NCBI RefSeq assembly: GCF_003584565.2
Contig: NZ_CP031010.1
Coordinates: forward strand, 1,860,001-1,924,000
Length of the DNA stretch: 64,000 nt
Origin: Alteromonas sp. RKMC-009
GTDB lineage: Bacteria > Pseudomonadota > Gammaproteobacteria > Enterobacterales > Alteromonadaceae
Reading direction: 5' to 3'
The notes under the pieces are model-generated. The model ran no database searches. It worked only from the letters and a program-made list of their open reading frames with translations, and was not told the DNA's origin. Made by a program: the position numbers and the translations under genes. Numbering within the stretch: the first letter of the stretch is position 1; every line of letters starts with the position of its first letter. Of this stretch, positions 15,884 to 25,554 are shown in pieces.

Positions 15884-18409
15884 ATGGGGATGGCATTTAA
15901 TTTAGCGTGGCGTTTGTTTAAGCATGAGGCCCGGCGGGGTGAACTTACCATTATCCTGCTCGCTATTGTGTTATCAGTGGCTTCGGTGTTGTCACTGTCG
16001 TTGTTCAGTGAGCGCCTTCAGGGCGCACTGACCGAGCGCTCCGCCAGCTTTATGGCTGCAGACAGTCAGTTACGCGCCTCTCAACCGGTGGATCCTGCCT
16101 GGATTGCACAGGCGCAAACGGACGGGCTGGGCACGGCTACACAGGTCGCCACCCGTTCTATGGCATTCGGTGAAGAGCAGATGTCACTTGTGGATTTGCG
16201 TGCTGTAGACGGACATTATCCGTTAAAGGGTGAAATTCTGGTGACGGACTCGCCGTTCGGAGAGGCGAAGCCGGCTACAGGTTTGCCTCAACCCGGCGAA
16301 GCGTGGATAGATTCGCGATTATTTCAACTGCTGGATGTTGAGCCCGGCGGTACCGTTTATGTGGGCGATGCCGCATTTACAGTGACGAATGTGCTGTCCG
16401 AAATTCCTGATGCCGGTTTCAGCATTTTTTCAACTGACCCCATCGTATTAATCCGTGAAGCCGATTTAGCGGCTGCAAATATCACCGGCCCCGGCAGCCG
16501 GGTGACGTACAAAGCTTATTTTACCGGTGATACGTCACAACTTGACACGTTCTATGAGTGGCTGCGTCCGCAGCTTGATGATGAAATTCACCGCTGGCAG
16601 TCTGTTGAAGATGATGAATCCCCGGTCGGCCGCTCGGTGAAGCGCGCCGAACGTTATTTCCTGCTCGCCAGTCTGCTTGCCATCATTCTGGCTGCGGTGT
16701 CGATTGCCGTTGCCGCCCAGCGATACAGTCAGCGTCATTTTGACCCTGTAGCCATTATGAAAACCCTCGGCGCGAGCAAAACCACAATACGCCGCATTTA
16801 CACCATGCAAATTTGTTTTATCACTCTGGTGGGCATCGTGATTGGTATTACTGCCGGCGTTATTATTCAGCAGATAGTGGTGACGGCGCTGGCTGATCAG
16901 GTAGATGTATCACTGAATGTATGGCACTGGCGACCGGTGTTAATTGCTGTCTTTACCGGTGTGGTTTGTGCGCTTCTGTTTTCACTTTATCCCTTACTGC
17001 GCTTATTTTCGGTGCCGCCGCTGCGGGTACTGCGCCGTGATGTTGGCGCAGGAATGAGCTCAAAATCCCTGCAGTTTCTGGCTGCGGGTGGTGCAATTTT
17101 CTTACTGATGTGGACGTACAGTCAGGACTTGAAAATCAGTGCCATTCTGTTTGTGTCCGGCATTGCGCTGGTCGCCGGTTTGCTGCTTGTTACGCTGGGT
17201 CTTATCCGTGTGGGACGCAAACTGGGCAGCGGCAGCATGGGACCGTGGCAGCTGGCGTGGGCCCGTATCCGCAGGCGCTCCATGGATAACAGTGTGCAGC
17301 TTATCAGTTTCTCTGTGACCTTATTGTTGTTGCTGGTAGTGCTGGTTATGCGCAACGATATGGTCGCGCAATGGCGGGCACAGTTGCCTGAAGGCACGCC
17401 TAACTATTTCCTGATCAATATCACCCAAAGTCAGAAACCTCAGTTGCAATCGCACTTTGAGCAGGCGGATGTGGAAGCTTCTGACTTTTATCCCGTTGTT
17501 CGCGGGCGGTTCGTTGCGGTGAATGATGACCGTGTGAATACGGAAGTCTCGAAAGAAGACAGGGAAGGTCCCCGTGAAGGCAGGGACGGTTTGGGCCGTG
17601 AAGCGAATCTGACATGGAGTAACACCCTGCAATTTGGCAATGAAATCGTTGCCGGTGAGTGGCAGGGTAATGCGACCTCTGCGCCGGAGGACGGGATTTA
17701 TCCTGTATCTGTAGAAGAAGAAGTGGCCGGCAGGCTGGATATCCGGCTCAATGATGTGCTGACATTTAATATCGGCAGTGAAGAGGTGCAGGCGCGGGTA
17801 ACCAGTTTACGAAAAGTCGACTGGCAAACTATGCAACCGAATTTCTTCTTTGTTTTGTCACCTGAAGCGATGGCGGCGTTTTCACCAACCTATATCACCA
17901 GTTTCTTCCTGCCACCTGAAAGAAAGCCGGAACTTACAGAATTGCTGAAGCCATTCCCGTCCGCCACCTTGTTTGACGTGGACGCCCGTATCAATCAGTT
18001 GCGGGATATTGTTGACCAGGTCTCACTGGCTGTTGAGTTTATTTTGATTCTGGTTCTGGCTGCCGGCGCACTGGTGCTGATAGCACAGGTCCAGGCGTCA
18101 ATGGACGAGCGTCAGCAGGAACTGGCTATACTTCGTACTCTGGGAGCGAAAGGATCGCTGATCCGCCTGAGCGTGGTATATGAATTTGTCATCATCGGCG
18201 TCGTGGCCGGGTTTATGGCCGCACTTGCCAATGAGCTCAGTCTCTATTTGCTGCAAACACAAATTTTTCAGATGGAAGCATCGTTGCATCCGGAGTTTTG
18301 GGTGATTGCACCGGTGACCGGAGCGATTGTTGTGGGTGTATTGGGGGCATTGGGCTGCTGGCGTTTGCTGTCATTAAATACCACAGCGTTGCTACGAAAA
18401 ATGGTGTAG
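15884..18409 (+). CDS. ybbP: ABC transporter permease YbbP (MacB/FtsX type)
   Basis: 841 residues. One N-terminal membrane segment (ELTIILLAIVLSVASVLSLS) is followed by a large periplasmic domain. Then come three helices with the FtsX core (ERYFLLASLLAIILAAVSIA, QICFITLVGIVIGITAGVI), another pair near residues 390-440, a second periplasmic domain, and a C-terminal FtsX core (QQELAILRTLGAKGSLIRLS). The double FtsX layout and length match YbbP/FetB-like permeases of the YbbA system. It begins one base after the ybbA stop. MGMAFNLAWRLF allows a start at 15884 or 15890. A stem-loop 52 bp downstream may end the transcript. Confidence 0.9.
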   Translation: MGMAFNLAWRLFKHEARRGELTIILLAIVLSVASVLSLSLFSERLQGALTERSASFMAADSQLRASQPVDPAWIAQAQTDGLGTATQVATRSMAFGEEQMSLVDLRAVDGHYPLKGEILVTDSPFGEAKPATGLPQPGEAWIDSRLFQLLDVEPGGTVYVGDAAFTVTNVLSEIPDAGFSIFSTDPIVLIREADLAAANITGPGSRVTYKAYFTGDTSQLDTFYEWLRPQLDDEIHRWQSVEDDESPVGRSVKRAERYFLLASLLAIILAAVSIAVAAQRYSQRHFDPVAIMKTLGASKTTIRRIYTMQICFITLVGIVIGITAGVIIQQIVVTALADQVDVSLNVWHWRPVLIAVFTGVVCALLFSLYPLLRLFSVPPLRVLRRDVGAGMSSKSLQFLAAGGAIFLLMWTYSQDLKISAILFVSGIALVAGLLLVTLGLIRVGRKLGSGSMGPWQLAWARIRRRSMDNSVQLISFSVTLLLLLVVLVMRNDMVAQWRAQLPEGTPNYFLINITQSQKPQLQSHFEQADVEASDFYPVVRGRFVAVNDDRVNTEVSKEDREGPREGRDGLGREANLTWSNTLQFGNEIVAGEWQGNATSAPEDGIYPVSVEEEVAGRLDIRLNDVLTFNIGSEEVQARVTSLRKVDWQTMQPNFFFVLSPEAMAAFSPTYITSFFLPPERKPELTELLKPFPSATLFDVDARINQLRDIVDQVSLAVEFILILVLAAGALVLIAQVQASMDERQQELAILRTLGAKGSLIRLSVVYEFVIIGVVAGFMAALANELSLYLLQTQIFQMEASLHPEFWVIAPVTGAIVVGVLGALGCWRLLSLNTTALLRKMV

Positions 18410-18757
18410 CAACCCTATTGAAATTACTGCGGTACAAAATAGCTGTACCGGCGGTATAAACCGGTTCAGAGAAGAGTGTGTCACTCTCTGAACCGGCTCC
18501 TTTCCTGATATTTTCCGGGCATTTTCCCGCCAGCTGGCAGGCTTCAGGTATTCATCTTTTCTGCACAGCGTTTTTTTATTTCGTTACAAAATTTACAACA
18601 CCTCTTTATGTTGCCTGTGATAACTTACGCAATATTGCTGCCGGCCGTTCTGACAATCCGTTCTCCGGCCTGAAAATAATTGCTTCGCAGTGACCACAAT
18701 CATTACGTTCAACACAATAAAAATGACACCCAGCCTGACAAAGGATTTCATCTGACA
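18410..18757. other. Intergenic region between ybbP and the RND adaptor gene
   Basis: About 350 bp. It holds a small inverted repeat (GGTACA / TGTACC near 18431-18449) and a larger imperfect hairpin at 18461-18496, CCGGTTCAG / CTGAACCGG enclosing AGAGTG / CACTCT, without a T-tract. The rest should contain the promoter of the RND operon, but I could not pick a convincing -35/-10 pair. A 71-codon frame at 18478-18693 crosses the hairpin and has no family likeness. Confidence 0.5.
18461..18496 (+). terminator. Possible terminator hairpin after ybbP
   Basis: Outer stem CCGGTTCAG / CTGAACCGG (nine pairs), a three-base bulge, then inner stem AGAGTG / CACTCT with loop TGT. No run of T follows, so it may be an RNA-end protector rather than an intrinsic terminator. 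Confidence 0.4.
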
Positions 18758-19816
18758 ATGAAAAAATCATCTGTTTTCGCACTCCTGTTTATTCTTCTTA
18801 TATGTGCATGGATGGTCTCCGGACTTTTTTCATCAGAGCCCGAAGAGCAAAATCAGACTCAAAGTGAGAGCCAGCCATTTTCCGTGGAAGTGACGGTTTC
18901 TGAAGCGCAGGTTACACCGGTTTCGCTGGTGGTTCAGGGACAAACCGTGCCGGAACGCTTGCTGGAAATTAAAGCACAGACGGCGGGACGTATTGAGCAG
19001 ATTTTGGTAAGCGAAGGCGACTCTGTGCGAAAAGGTGATACCTTACTGACCATCGATATGGAAGACAGACTTATTCAGCTTGAGCAACAGGAAGCGCTGT
19101 ACGAAGCCCGTAAGAAAACCTATAAGCGTTTGTCGCAACTGGCTGATAAGCAGTATCAAAGTGAATCAGAGCTCGACACCGCTCTGGCAAATGTAAAAGC
19201 GTCTGAAGCCGCCATTGCGAACATCCGTTCAGATATTAATTTTGTGCGTCCTGTGGCGCCTTTTGACGGCGAAGTCCAGAGTTTGTCTGCAGAAAGCGGC
19301 GATGTGGTAAGTATCGGCGATCCGATGCTGGAGCTGGTGGATAACTCGGTACTGGTGGTTGAGATCCAAATCGCACAACAACGGGTGAATGAAGTCAAAA
19401 AAGGGCTGCAGGCAGATATTAAGCTTGCCACCGGCGAGCAGGTATCAGGCAAAGTCCGCTTCATTGCTCCTTATGCCAGCAGTGAATCCCGTACCTATCT
19501 TGCTGAAATCGGCATACCCAATCCTGACGGAAAACTGAAATCCGGCTCCAGCGCCACGGTTACCCTGCACGTGAATGAAGTGAAGGCCCACTATGTATCG
19601 CCGGCGACATTCACTCTGGATGCCGATGGGCGAATTGGGGTTAAATCAGTTGGTAGTGACAATAAAGTGGAATTTCATCAGGTATCACTGCTGCAATCTG
19701 ACAATGAAGGGGCCTGGGTAACCGGCTTGCCTGATACCGTGCGTCTTATCACCACCGGGCAGGGCTTTGTGGATGCCGGTAATGTGGTGACGCCAGTTGA
19801 GAAGGCGGCCAGATAA
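18758..19816 (+). CDS. RND efflux periplasmic adaptor (membrane fusion protein)
   Basis: About 352 residues from the ATG at 18758. A single membrane anchor or signal segment (SSVFALLFILLICAWMVSGLF) precedes a lipoyl/barrel-sandwich half (EIKAQTAGRIEQILVSEGDS followed by VRKGDTLLTID). A short helical hairpin (ALYEARKKTYKRLSQLADKQ) follows, then the second lipoyl half (NFVRPVAPFDGEVQSLSAES) and beta-barrel and membrane-proximal domains. It should bridge the pump encoded next to an outer-membrane channel. The stop overlaps the pump start by one base. An upstream ATG at 18680 would place 26 hydrophilic residues before the membrane segment and is less likely. Confidence 0.9.
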   Translation: MKKSSVFALLFILLICAWMVSGLFSSEPEEQNQTQSESQPFSVEVTVSEAQVTPVSLVVQGQTVPERLLEIKAQTAGRIEQILVSEGDSVRKGDTLLTIDMEDRLIQLEQQEALYEARKKTYKRLSQLADKQYQSESELDTALANVKASEAAIANIRSDINFVRPVAPFDGEVQSLSAESGDVVSIGDPMLELVDNSVLVVEIQIAQQRVNEVKKGLQADIKLATGEQVSGKVRFIAPYASSESRTYLAEIGIPNPDGKLKSGSSATVTLHVNEVKAHYVSPATFTLDADGRIGVKSVGSDNKVEFHQVSLLQSDNEGAWVTGLPDTVRLITTGQGFVDAGNVVTPVEKAAR

Positions 19817-22800
19817 TGAATGCGATAATCGATGCGGCATTTGCCCGCACCCGTACCGTAGCGTTGGTCTTTTTTGTTTTAACCATTGCCGGTGCCAGTG
19901 CTTATTTTGCCATTCCGAAAGAGTCTGAGCCGGACATCACGATTCCGTTTATCTATGTCTCGGTGGTGTACGACGGTATTGCACCGGAAGACAGCGAACG
20001 CCTGCTGGTGAGGCCGCTGGAGAAAGAGCTTCAATCCATTGAAGGCTTAAAAGAAATGAAAGGGACGGCCATTCAGGGCTTTGCCTCAGTGGTGATGGAG
20101 TTTGAAGCCGGCTTTGATGCTGACCAGGCGTTGCTTGATGTCAGGGAAAAAGTCGATCTGGCCAAAGCGGAGTTGCCTCCCGGCAGTGAAGAGCCCAGAG
20201 TTACCGAAGTGAACCTGTCACTCTTCCCGGTGCTGACTGTCATGTTATCGGGTGATATTCCAGAACGTACGCTGGTGAATATTGCCCGCCGTCTGCAGGA
20301 TGAAATTGAAGCTTTATCCGGTGTACTGGAAGTGGATATTGCCGGTGACAGGGAAGAATTACTTGAAGTCATTATCGACCCGGTTGCGCTGGAAACGTAT
20401 AACCTGTCTTTTCCTGATGTGCTGAATTTTGTCAGTCAGAATAATCAGCTGGTGGCTGCCGGGGCCATTGATGCCAGTGCCGGGCGCATGGTGTTCAAAG
20501 TGCCGGGCGTGATTGAGACCATGCAGGACTTGGCTACCTTGCCGGTGAAAAAAGTCGGAAACACCATTGTCACTTTCGATGATGTCGCCACCATCCGCCG
20601 TACATTCAAAGATCCCACCAGTTTCGCCCGCTTGCGGGGTGAAAAAGCCATTGCTCTTGAAGTATCAAAGCGAAGCGGCGCAAATATTATCGAAACCATT
20701 GCTGATGTACGCAATCTTGTGGAACTGGCAAGAACTCAGTGGCCGGATACCATCAAAGTAGACTATCTGCAGGACAAATCCGGTGAAATTAAGAGTATGC
20801 TGGGTGATCTCGAAAACAACGTGCTGACCGCTATTATTCTGGTGATGATAGTGATTGTTTTTGCCTTGGGTATACGGCCGAGCATCCTGGTCGGTATGGC
20901 TATTCCCGGTTCATTTCTGGCGGCCATGACGGTGATATTTTTCTTCGGCATGACCATGAATATGATTGTGCTGTTCAGCCTGATTCTGGTGGTGGGTATG
21001 CTGGTTGACGGCGCCATTGTTACCATCGAGCTGGCAGACCGGAAAATTGCTGAAGGCGAGCCGCCGAAAACTGCTTTCGCCACCGCCTCCAAACGCATGG
21101 CGTGGCCTATCATTGCTTCAACCATCACCACGCTGACCGTATTCTTTCCGTTGCTGGTGTGGCCTGGCCTGGTGGGGGAGTTTATGAGCTTCCTGCCGCT
21201 GACCGTCATCATTACCTTAACCGCTTCGTTATTTATGGCGCTGATATTTATTCCGGTACTTGGCGGTGTGATTACCCGTAAAGTCAGCGTCGATACCCAG
21301 TCTGATACCGTAAAATTTATCCGCATGGCGGAGAAGGGCAACCTGGATGACATTCAGGGCTGGCTGGGCCGTTATCTGCGATTCTTAAAGAACATCGTAA
21401 ATCATCCCGGCAAGTCCACACTGGCAGCACTGGGTATTATGTTCATGACCTTCGTGCTTTACGGTTTCTTTGGTCGTGGCGTGTTGTTCTTCCCTGACAT
21501 TGAACCCGAATATCTGCAAATTCAGGTACAGGCACGGGGTGATTTATCTATTTATGAGCGCGACAAACTGGTTAAGAAAGTCGAGAAGTTTTTGTTGCAA
21601 CAAGACAATCTCGATTCAGTTTACGCCCGCACAATTGGCGGCGGTGGTGGTAACGAGTCGGAAATGCCGGAAGATGTTATCGGCGTTATCCAGCTTGAAT
21701 TAAGCGACTGGGAAACCCGTCCGCCGGCGTCAGAAATCATGGCTGATATCCGTGAATATGTTGAAACCATCCCCGGCATCAAAGTACAGGTACGGTTGCC
21801 CGACATGGGGCCGTCCTCCGGTAAACCGGTGGAAATTGTCCTCAGCGGGATCAGTAATGACAGTCTCATTGAAGGCACGGAACATATTCTTGCCCTAATG
21901 GAAGAAACGGGTGGTTTTGTTGATGTTGAAGACTCCCGGCCTCTGCCCAGTGTGGAGTGGCGTTTAAACGTGGACAGAGAGCTGGCAGCCCAGTACAACG
22001 TGGATGTCACCCTGCTGGGGAATGTGGTGAAGTTAATCACCAATGGCGCCATGCTGGCGGAGTACCGCCCGGATGATGCCGAGGAAGAAGTCGAAATTCG
22101 TCTGCGCTTCCCGGAAACCTTCCGCAATATTGAGCAGCTCTATCAACTTCGTATTCCGTCTGCCAACGGCTCTGTGCCCATTGGTAACTTCGTGACCATT
22201 GAGCCTGCACCCAAAACCGGACGGATAAACCGTCTTGATGGCGCACGGACTTATACTATTAAGGCTGAAATTGCGGAAGGTGAGTTACTGGATCAGAAGC
22301 TGAAGCAGATGCGTGAAAAGCTCATCGAATCGCCGTTACCTGCTGACGTTATGTTGTCATTTAAAGGCGAAGATGAGGATACCCAGGAGTCAATGACATT
22401 CCTGAGTAATGCCTTTATCGGCTCGATTTTCCTCATGCTGATCATTCTGGTGACTCAGTTCAACAGCTTCTATCAGGCCTTTGTGGTACTGAGTGCAATT
22501 ATCTTTTCAACAGCGGGCGTGTTAATTGGCCTGATGGTCACGTCGCAACCCTTCGTGGTGGTTATGAGTGGTATCGGCACCATTGCCCTTGCAGGGATAG
22601 TGGTAAACAACAACATCGTTTTAATCGACACCTATAATGCACTAAAGAGTGAGGGCATGGATGCCAAAGAGGCCATTTTACGCACGGCAGCGCAGCGTGC
22701 CAGACCGGTACTGCTCACGTCTGTCACCACCATCCTGGGGTTATTGCCCATGGTGTTTGCGTTGACTATCGATATCGTCGGCCGGAACATTTCAGTGGGA

Positions 22801-22944
22801 GCGCCGTCAGCGCAGTGGTGGACAGTGTTGTCGAGCACCATCGCCGGCGGTCTGACATTTGCGACCTTGCTCACACTGCTGCTGACACCGGCACTGTTGA
22901 TGTTGGGAGAGAAAATAAAATCCCTGACCTCAGCCAGGGATTAG
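19816..22944 (+). CDS. RND-family efflux pump (AcrB/MexF type)
   Basis: 1042 residues, the usual length of a hydrophobe/amphiphile RND transporter. After the first membrane helix come the porter domains (ESEPDITIPFIYVSVVYDGI), then the helix block with GMLVDGAIVTIELADRKIAEG, which carries the proton-relay Asp-Asp-type region. A second set of porter domains is followed by the C-terminal helix block with GIVVNNNIVLIDTYNALKSEG. Driven by the proton gradient, it exports substrates such as drugs, bile salts or metabolites; the substrate is not predictable. It is translationally coupled to the adaptor gene. No outer-membrane channel gene accompanies the pair, so it probably uses a TolC encoded elsewhere. 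Confidence 0.93.
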   Translation: MNAIIDAAFARTRTVALVFFVLTIAGASAYFAIPKESEPDITIPFIYVSVVYDGIAPEDSERLLVRPLEKELQSIEGLKEMKGTAIQGFASVVMEFEAGFDADQALLDVREKVDLAKAELPPGSEEPRVTEVNLSLFPVLTVMLSGDIPERTLVNIARRLQDEIEALSGVLEVDIAGDREELLEVIIDPVALETYNLSFPDVLNFVSQNNQLVAAGAIDASAGRMVFKVPGVIETMQDLATLPVKKVGNTIVTFDDVATIRRTFKDPTSFARLRGEKAIALEVSKRSGANIIETIADVRNLVELARTQWPDTIKVDYLQDKSGEIKSMLGDLENNVLTAIILVMIVIVFALGIRPSILVGMAIPGSFLAAMTVIFFFGMTMNMIVLFSLILVVGMLVDGAIVTIELADRKIAEGEPPKTAFATASKRMAWPIIASTITTLTVFFPLLVWPGLVGEFMSFLPLTVIITLTASLFMALIFIPVLGGVITRKVSVDTQSDTVKFIRMAEKGNLDDIQGWLGRYLRFLKNIVNHPGKSTLAALGIMFMTFVLYGFFGRGVLFFPDIEPEYLQIQVQARGDLSIYERDKLVKKVEKFLLQQDNLDSVYARTIGGGGGNESEMPEDVIGVIQLELSDWETRPPASEIMADIREYVETIPGIKVQVRLPDMGPSSGKPVEIVLSGISNDSLIEGTEHILALMEETGGFVDVEDSRPLPSVEWRLNVDRELAAQYNVDVTLLGNVVKLITNGAMLAEYRPDDAEEEVEIRLRFPETFRNIEQLYQLRIPSANGSVPIGNFVTIEPAPKTGRINRLDGARTYTIKAEIAEGELLDQKLKQMREKLIESPLPADVMLSFKGEDEDTQESMTFLSNAFIGSIFLMLIILVTQFNSFYQAFVVLSAIIFSTAGVLIGLMVTSQPFVVVMSGIGTIALAGIVVNNNIVLIDTYNALKSEGMDAKEAILRTAAQRARPVLLTSVTTILGLLPMVFALTIDIVGRNISVGAPSAQWWTVLSSTIAGGLTFATLLTLLLTPALLMLGEKIKSLTSARD

Positions 22945-22954
22945 AGCAGCGCCG

Positions 22955-23704
22955 TTACCAGAACTTTTCGAGGATGTTCTGAACAATGTTAAGGCTCATA
23001 ACGTGTGCAGCAAAGGCCTGCACACGTACCTGCATTCTGTGAACAGGATAGCCGCGAAACACCCACCACTTGCGGGTTGCATTATAGCGGGTCAGAAATT
23101 GCTTTTTATGCGCCGGCAGCGGTGTGGTTCCGTAACGCTCCCAGGCTTTATATGCCCCGGTGATATCTGCATAGCGCATGAATTTCTGCAACCATAACGG
23201 GAAACGTTGCCAGCGCAAGCTCGACTGAAAATCAATAATAGCAGGCTTTCCCTGCTCATCAATAAGAATATTCCCCATGTTCCGTAAGTCCAGATGGACC
23301 CGTCCGGCCTCATGCATCCGGTGAATAATTTTTTCCAGTTCAATACAAAATGCCGGTGACAACCGGTTTCCCTCAGCAGCGAAATCTTTCAATGTTTGCC
23401 CGGCAATATGGCTGTAAGCAATGGTACATTCACCCGGCCGGAAACAGAGCGGTGTAATGCCCGGTATGTGTTGTAATGCCGTAATGGCATTGAACTCCTG
23501 GCGAACTGATAAACGCCCTATGGTTTTTCTGATAAGCCAGTGCCGTGAAGAAAAGTCTTTGATGATGAGTTGATAGTGTTCGTCCTGATATAAATAAACG
23601 ATAGCGTTAGCAAAGCGTCCTTCATGCAGAACGGACAGGCTGCCGGCAGAAAACGTGTGGCCGGGTATGTGTGCTGACAGAGCACGAAGAATTGCCTGAA
23701 TCAT
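22955..23704 (-). CDS. Protein-kinase-like fold protein (RIO/LPS-kinase type)
   Basis: 249 residues. The catalytic loop HLDLRNMGNILIDEQG and the metal-binding IDFQ are those of the kinase-like superfamily that includes RIO, lipopolysaccharide core and Kdo kinases. YQLIIKDFSSRHWLIRK may carry the N-lobe lysine. The C-terminal part is basic and aromatic. No membrane segment is seen. Its substrate cannot be told; relatives phosphorylate LPS core sugars or proteins. It converges on the RND operon with a 10-bp gap and is probably a single gene with its own promoter around 23710-23800. Confidence 0.7.
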   Translation of the reverse strand: MIQAILRALSAHIPGHTFSAGSLSVLHEGRFANAIVYLYQDEHYQLIIKDFSSRHWLIRKTIGRLSVRQEFNAITALQHIPGITPLCFRPGECTIAYSHIAGQTLKDFAAEGNRLSPAFCIELEKIIHRMHEAGRVHLDLRNMGNILIDEQGKPAIIDFQSSLRWQRFPLWLQKFMRYADITGAYKAWERYGTTPLPAHKKQFLTRYNATRKWWVFRGYPVHRMQVRVQAFAAHVMSLNIVQNILEKFW

Positions 23705-23806
23705 GTTGAGTGTGTGTTTTTGGTTGACCAGGCAAGTATTTTATCGCTTGTGGTTGCCCGGGCAACTAAATAGAGATTGTAAGCGGATAAGTGCGATAAC
23801 TGTCAG

Positions 23807-24226
23807 TTAGTGACACAAATTATGCTGACAACGGGTGAGCATGCTGAAAAATTGTGCTCTTTCAGATTCTGAAAAATCTTTCAGTGCGACATCGTAAATG
23901 GCATTAATTTTAGGCGTAGTAAGCGGGAAAAGCTGTTCGCCTTTTGCGGTGAGGGCCAGTTTAAATGCGCGGCCGTCGTGAGGGCAGGGTTTACGGCGGA
24001 TAAGCGCCTTTTCTTCCATACGGCTTAAAATCCGGCTCATCGCGCCTTTATCATGATGCATCGCTTCACAGAGTTTTGCCAGAGTATCGGCTCTGCCTTC
24101 AGCGATCAGCTTGATAACGGCAAATTGTGAACCGGTAAGGTCAAATTCTTTCAGAGCCTCGTCCAGTCTGCTCATCATCTGATTTCTGACCAGTGCGATT
24201 TGTTTGCCGAATTCACCCGCAGCCAC
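23807..24226 (-). CDS. MarR-family transcriptional regulator
   Basis: 139 residues with a central winged helix-turn-helix. It shows FDLTGSQFAVIKLIAEG, then LAKLCEAMHHDKGAMSRILS as recognition helix region, RMEEKALIRRKPCPHDGRAF as wing with the conserved D-x-R, and LTAKGEQLFPLT. MarR proteins act as dimers that release DNA on binding a phenolic or oxidising ligand. The gene lies 142 bp downstream of acdS on the same strand, and a candidate hairpin sits between them. The target genes are unknown; the divergent side is empty, so autoregulation is possible. Confidence 0.88.
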   Translation of the reverse strand: MAAGEFGKQIALVRNQMMSRLDEALKEFDLTGSQFAVIKLIAEGRADTLAKLCEAMHHDKGAMSRILSRMEEKALIRRKPCPHDGRAFKLALTAKGEQLFPLTTPKINAIYDVALKDFSESERAQFFSMLTRCQHNLCH

Positions 24227-24291
24227 AGCCGTTACTCCGTTATGTAAAACACTAAGACACCGGCAGACTAAACAGGTTCACATCGGGGTGC

Positions 24292-24320
24292 AAGGCTTTT
24301 GATTTTTATACAAAAGCCTT
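24292..24320 (-). terminator. Possible terminator hairpin after acdS
   Basis: Ten-base arms AAGGCTTTTG (24292-24301) and CAAAAGCCTT (24311-24320) with a nine-base AT-rich loop. No clear T-run follows on the minus strand. It could also be a symmetrical protein site in the marR upstream region. Confidence 0.35.
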
Positions 24321-24368
24321 TCGCTGGCCGGTGGTAATATTCAGGCGGATCAGATGCTGCTCTCAGCC

Positions 24369-25391
24369 TCAGCCATCTTTGTAGTGATAGCTGTAGCCGT
24401 TCAGGGCAGGGGCACCGCCAAGGTGAGCATAAAGTACTTTTGAGCCTTCAGGGAAGAAACCTTTTTTAGTCAGGTCGATTAGCCCCTGCATCGATTTTCC
24501 TTCATACACCGGGTCGGTGATCATGGCTTCGGTTTTAGCTGCCAGACGTATTGCTTCATTGGTTTCTTCAGACGGAACACCGTAAGCGGGATAGGCATAG
24601 TCAGGGTTGATAACAATTTCGTCTTCACGTACTTTGCGGCCAAGGCCCACCAGATCAGCCGTTTTATCAACAATGCTGGTTACCTGATCCCGTGTCTGCT
24701 GCAGAGTGCCTGAAGCATCGATGCCAATTACGGTATCTGCACGGTCGTGATTGGCAAAGCCTACAATCATGCCGCCCTGGGTAGAGCCGGTCACCACACA
24801 CACCACAATATAATCGAACTTAAAGCCCAGCTCTTTTTCCTGAGCAATCACCTCTTCCGCAAAGCCGATATAGCCTAAAGCACCGTATTTATGTACTGAT
24901 GCACCGGCCGGAATTGCATAGGGTTTGCCGCCTGCATCTTTTACTGACTGAATCGCTTTATTCCAGCTGTCACGAATGCCGATATCAAAGCCGTCGTCCA
25001 CAAGGCGACTGTCAGCCCCCATCAGGCGGGTCATCTGAATATTACCCACGCGGTCATAAACGGCATCGTAGTGTGGCACCCATTTCTCCTGCACAACCAC
25101 GCATTTCATGCCGATTTTGGCAGCCGTCGCAGCAACCATACGGGTATGGTTAGATTGCACACCACCAATTGAAACCAGCGTATCAGCACCGCTTGCAATG
25201 GCGTCCGGAACAATATATTCCAGTTTTCTCAGCTTATTACCACCCATTGCCAGACCTGAATTACAGTCTTCCCGTTTAGCGTAGATATCTACTTTTCCTC
25301 CCAGGGCTTCAGTCAGTCTGGGCAAATATTCGATTGGCGTTACGCCGAATGTCAGCGGGTAGCGCTCAAAATTACTGATCAATGATTTCAT
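24369..25391 (-). CDS. acdS: 1-Aminocyclopropane-1-carboxylate deaminase
   Basis: A pyridoxal-phosphate enzyme of 340 residues that opens the cyclopropane ring of ACC to give 2-oxobutanoate and ammonia. The PLP lysine is K53 ([13 protein letters not shown]). The residues that separate true ACC deaminases from D-cysteine desulfhydrases are both of the deaminase kind: Y296-E297 in DPVYEGKSM and L324 in [10 protein letters not shown] (E295 and L322 in Pseudomonas numbering). [11 protein letters not shown] and VVTGSTQGG are further family blocks. Length (338-340) fits. The gene is divergent from an XRE-cupin regulator, with two matching palindromes between them, so substrate-responsive control by that regulator is likely. 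Confidence 0.93.
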   Translation of the reverse strand: MKSLISNFERYPLTFGVTPIEYLPRLTEALGGKVDIYAKREDCNSGLAMGGNKLRKLEYIVPDAIASGADTLVSIGGVQSNHTRMVAATAAKIGMKCVVVQEKWVPHYDAVYDRVGNIQMTRLMGADSRLVDDGFDIGIRDSWNKAIQSVKDAGGKPYAIPAGASVHKYGALGYIGFAEEVIAQEKELGFKFDYIVVCVVTGSTQGGMIVGFANHDRADTVIGIDASGTLQQTRDQVTSIVDKTADLVGLGRKVREDEIVINPDYAYPAYGVPSEETNEAIRLAAKTEAMITDPVYEGKSMQGLIDLTKKGFFPEGSKVLYAHLGGAPALNGYSYHYKDG

Positions 25392-25483
25392 AATCCGGTT
25401 TCCTGTTCTTACCGGTAGCCGTATTTATTCTTCGGGCAGTCCGGCAGGTGGTTTGTCAGGACAAGCAACAGACTTTGTCCTTT

Positions 25484-25503
25484 TTGTGCGTTATACTGCA
25501 CAA
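25484..25503. promoter_or_regulatory. Operator palindrome 1 between acdS and the XRE-cupin gene
   Basis: TTGTGC-GTTATACT-GCACAA, a near-perfect 20-bp palindrome. Its half-sites match the second palindrome 38 bp away centre to centre. The central TATA-rich part may be a -10 element for either direction, so binding would block transcription. Confidence 0.7.
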
Positions 25504-25521
25504 CATAAAACAAACATAACA

Positions 25522-25541
25522 CCGTGCGCTATAGCGCACAA
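25522..25541. promoter_or_regulatory. Operator palindrome 2 in front of the XRE-cupin gene
   Basis: CCGTGCGCTATAGCGCACAA contains the perfect 16-bp palindrome GTGCGCTATAGCGCAC. It shares the TGTGC-n-TATA-n-GCACA plan with palindrome 1 and ends 14 bp before the regulator start codon, which suggests autoregulation. Confidence 0.72.
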
Positions 25542-25554
25542 ATAGTTTTTTGCT

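Noticed and set aside
18478..18693. 71-codon frame between ybbP and the RND adaptor gene
   Set aside because: It starts within a hairpin, has no ribosome-binding site and no recognisable domain.
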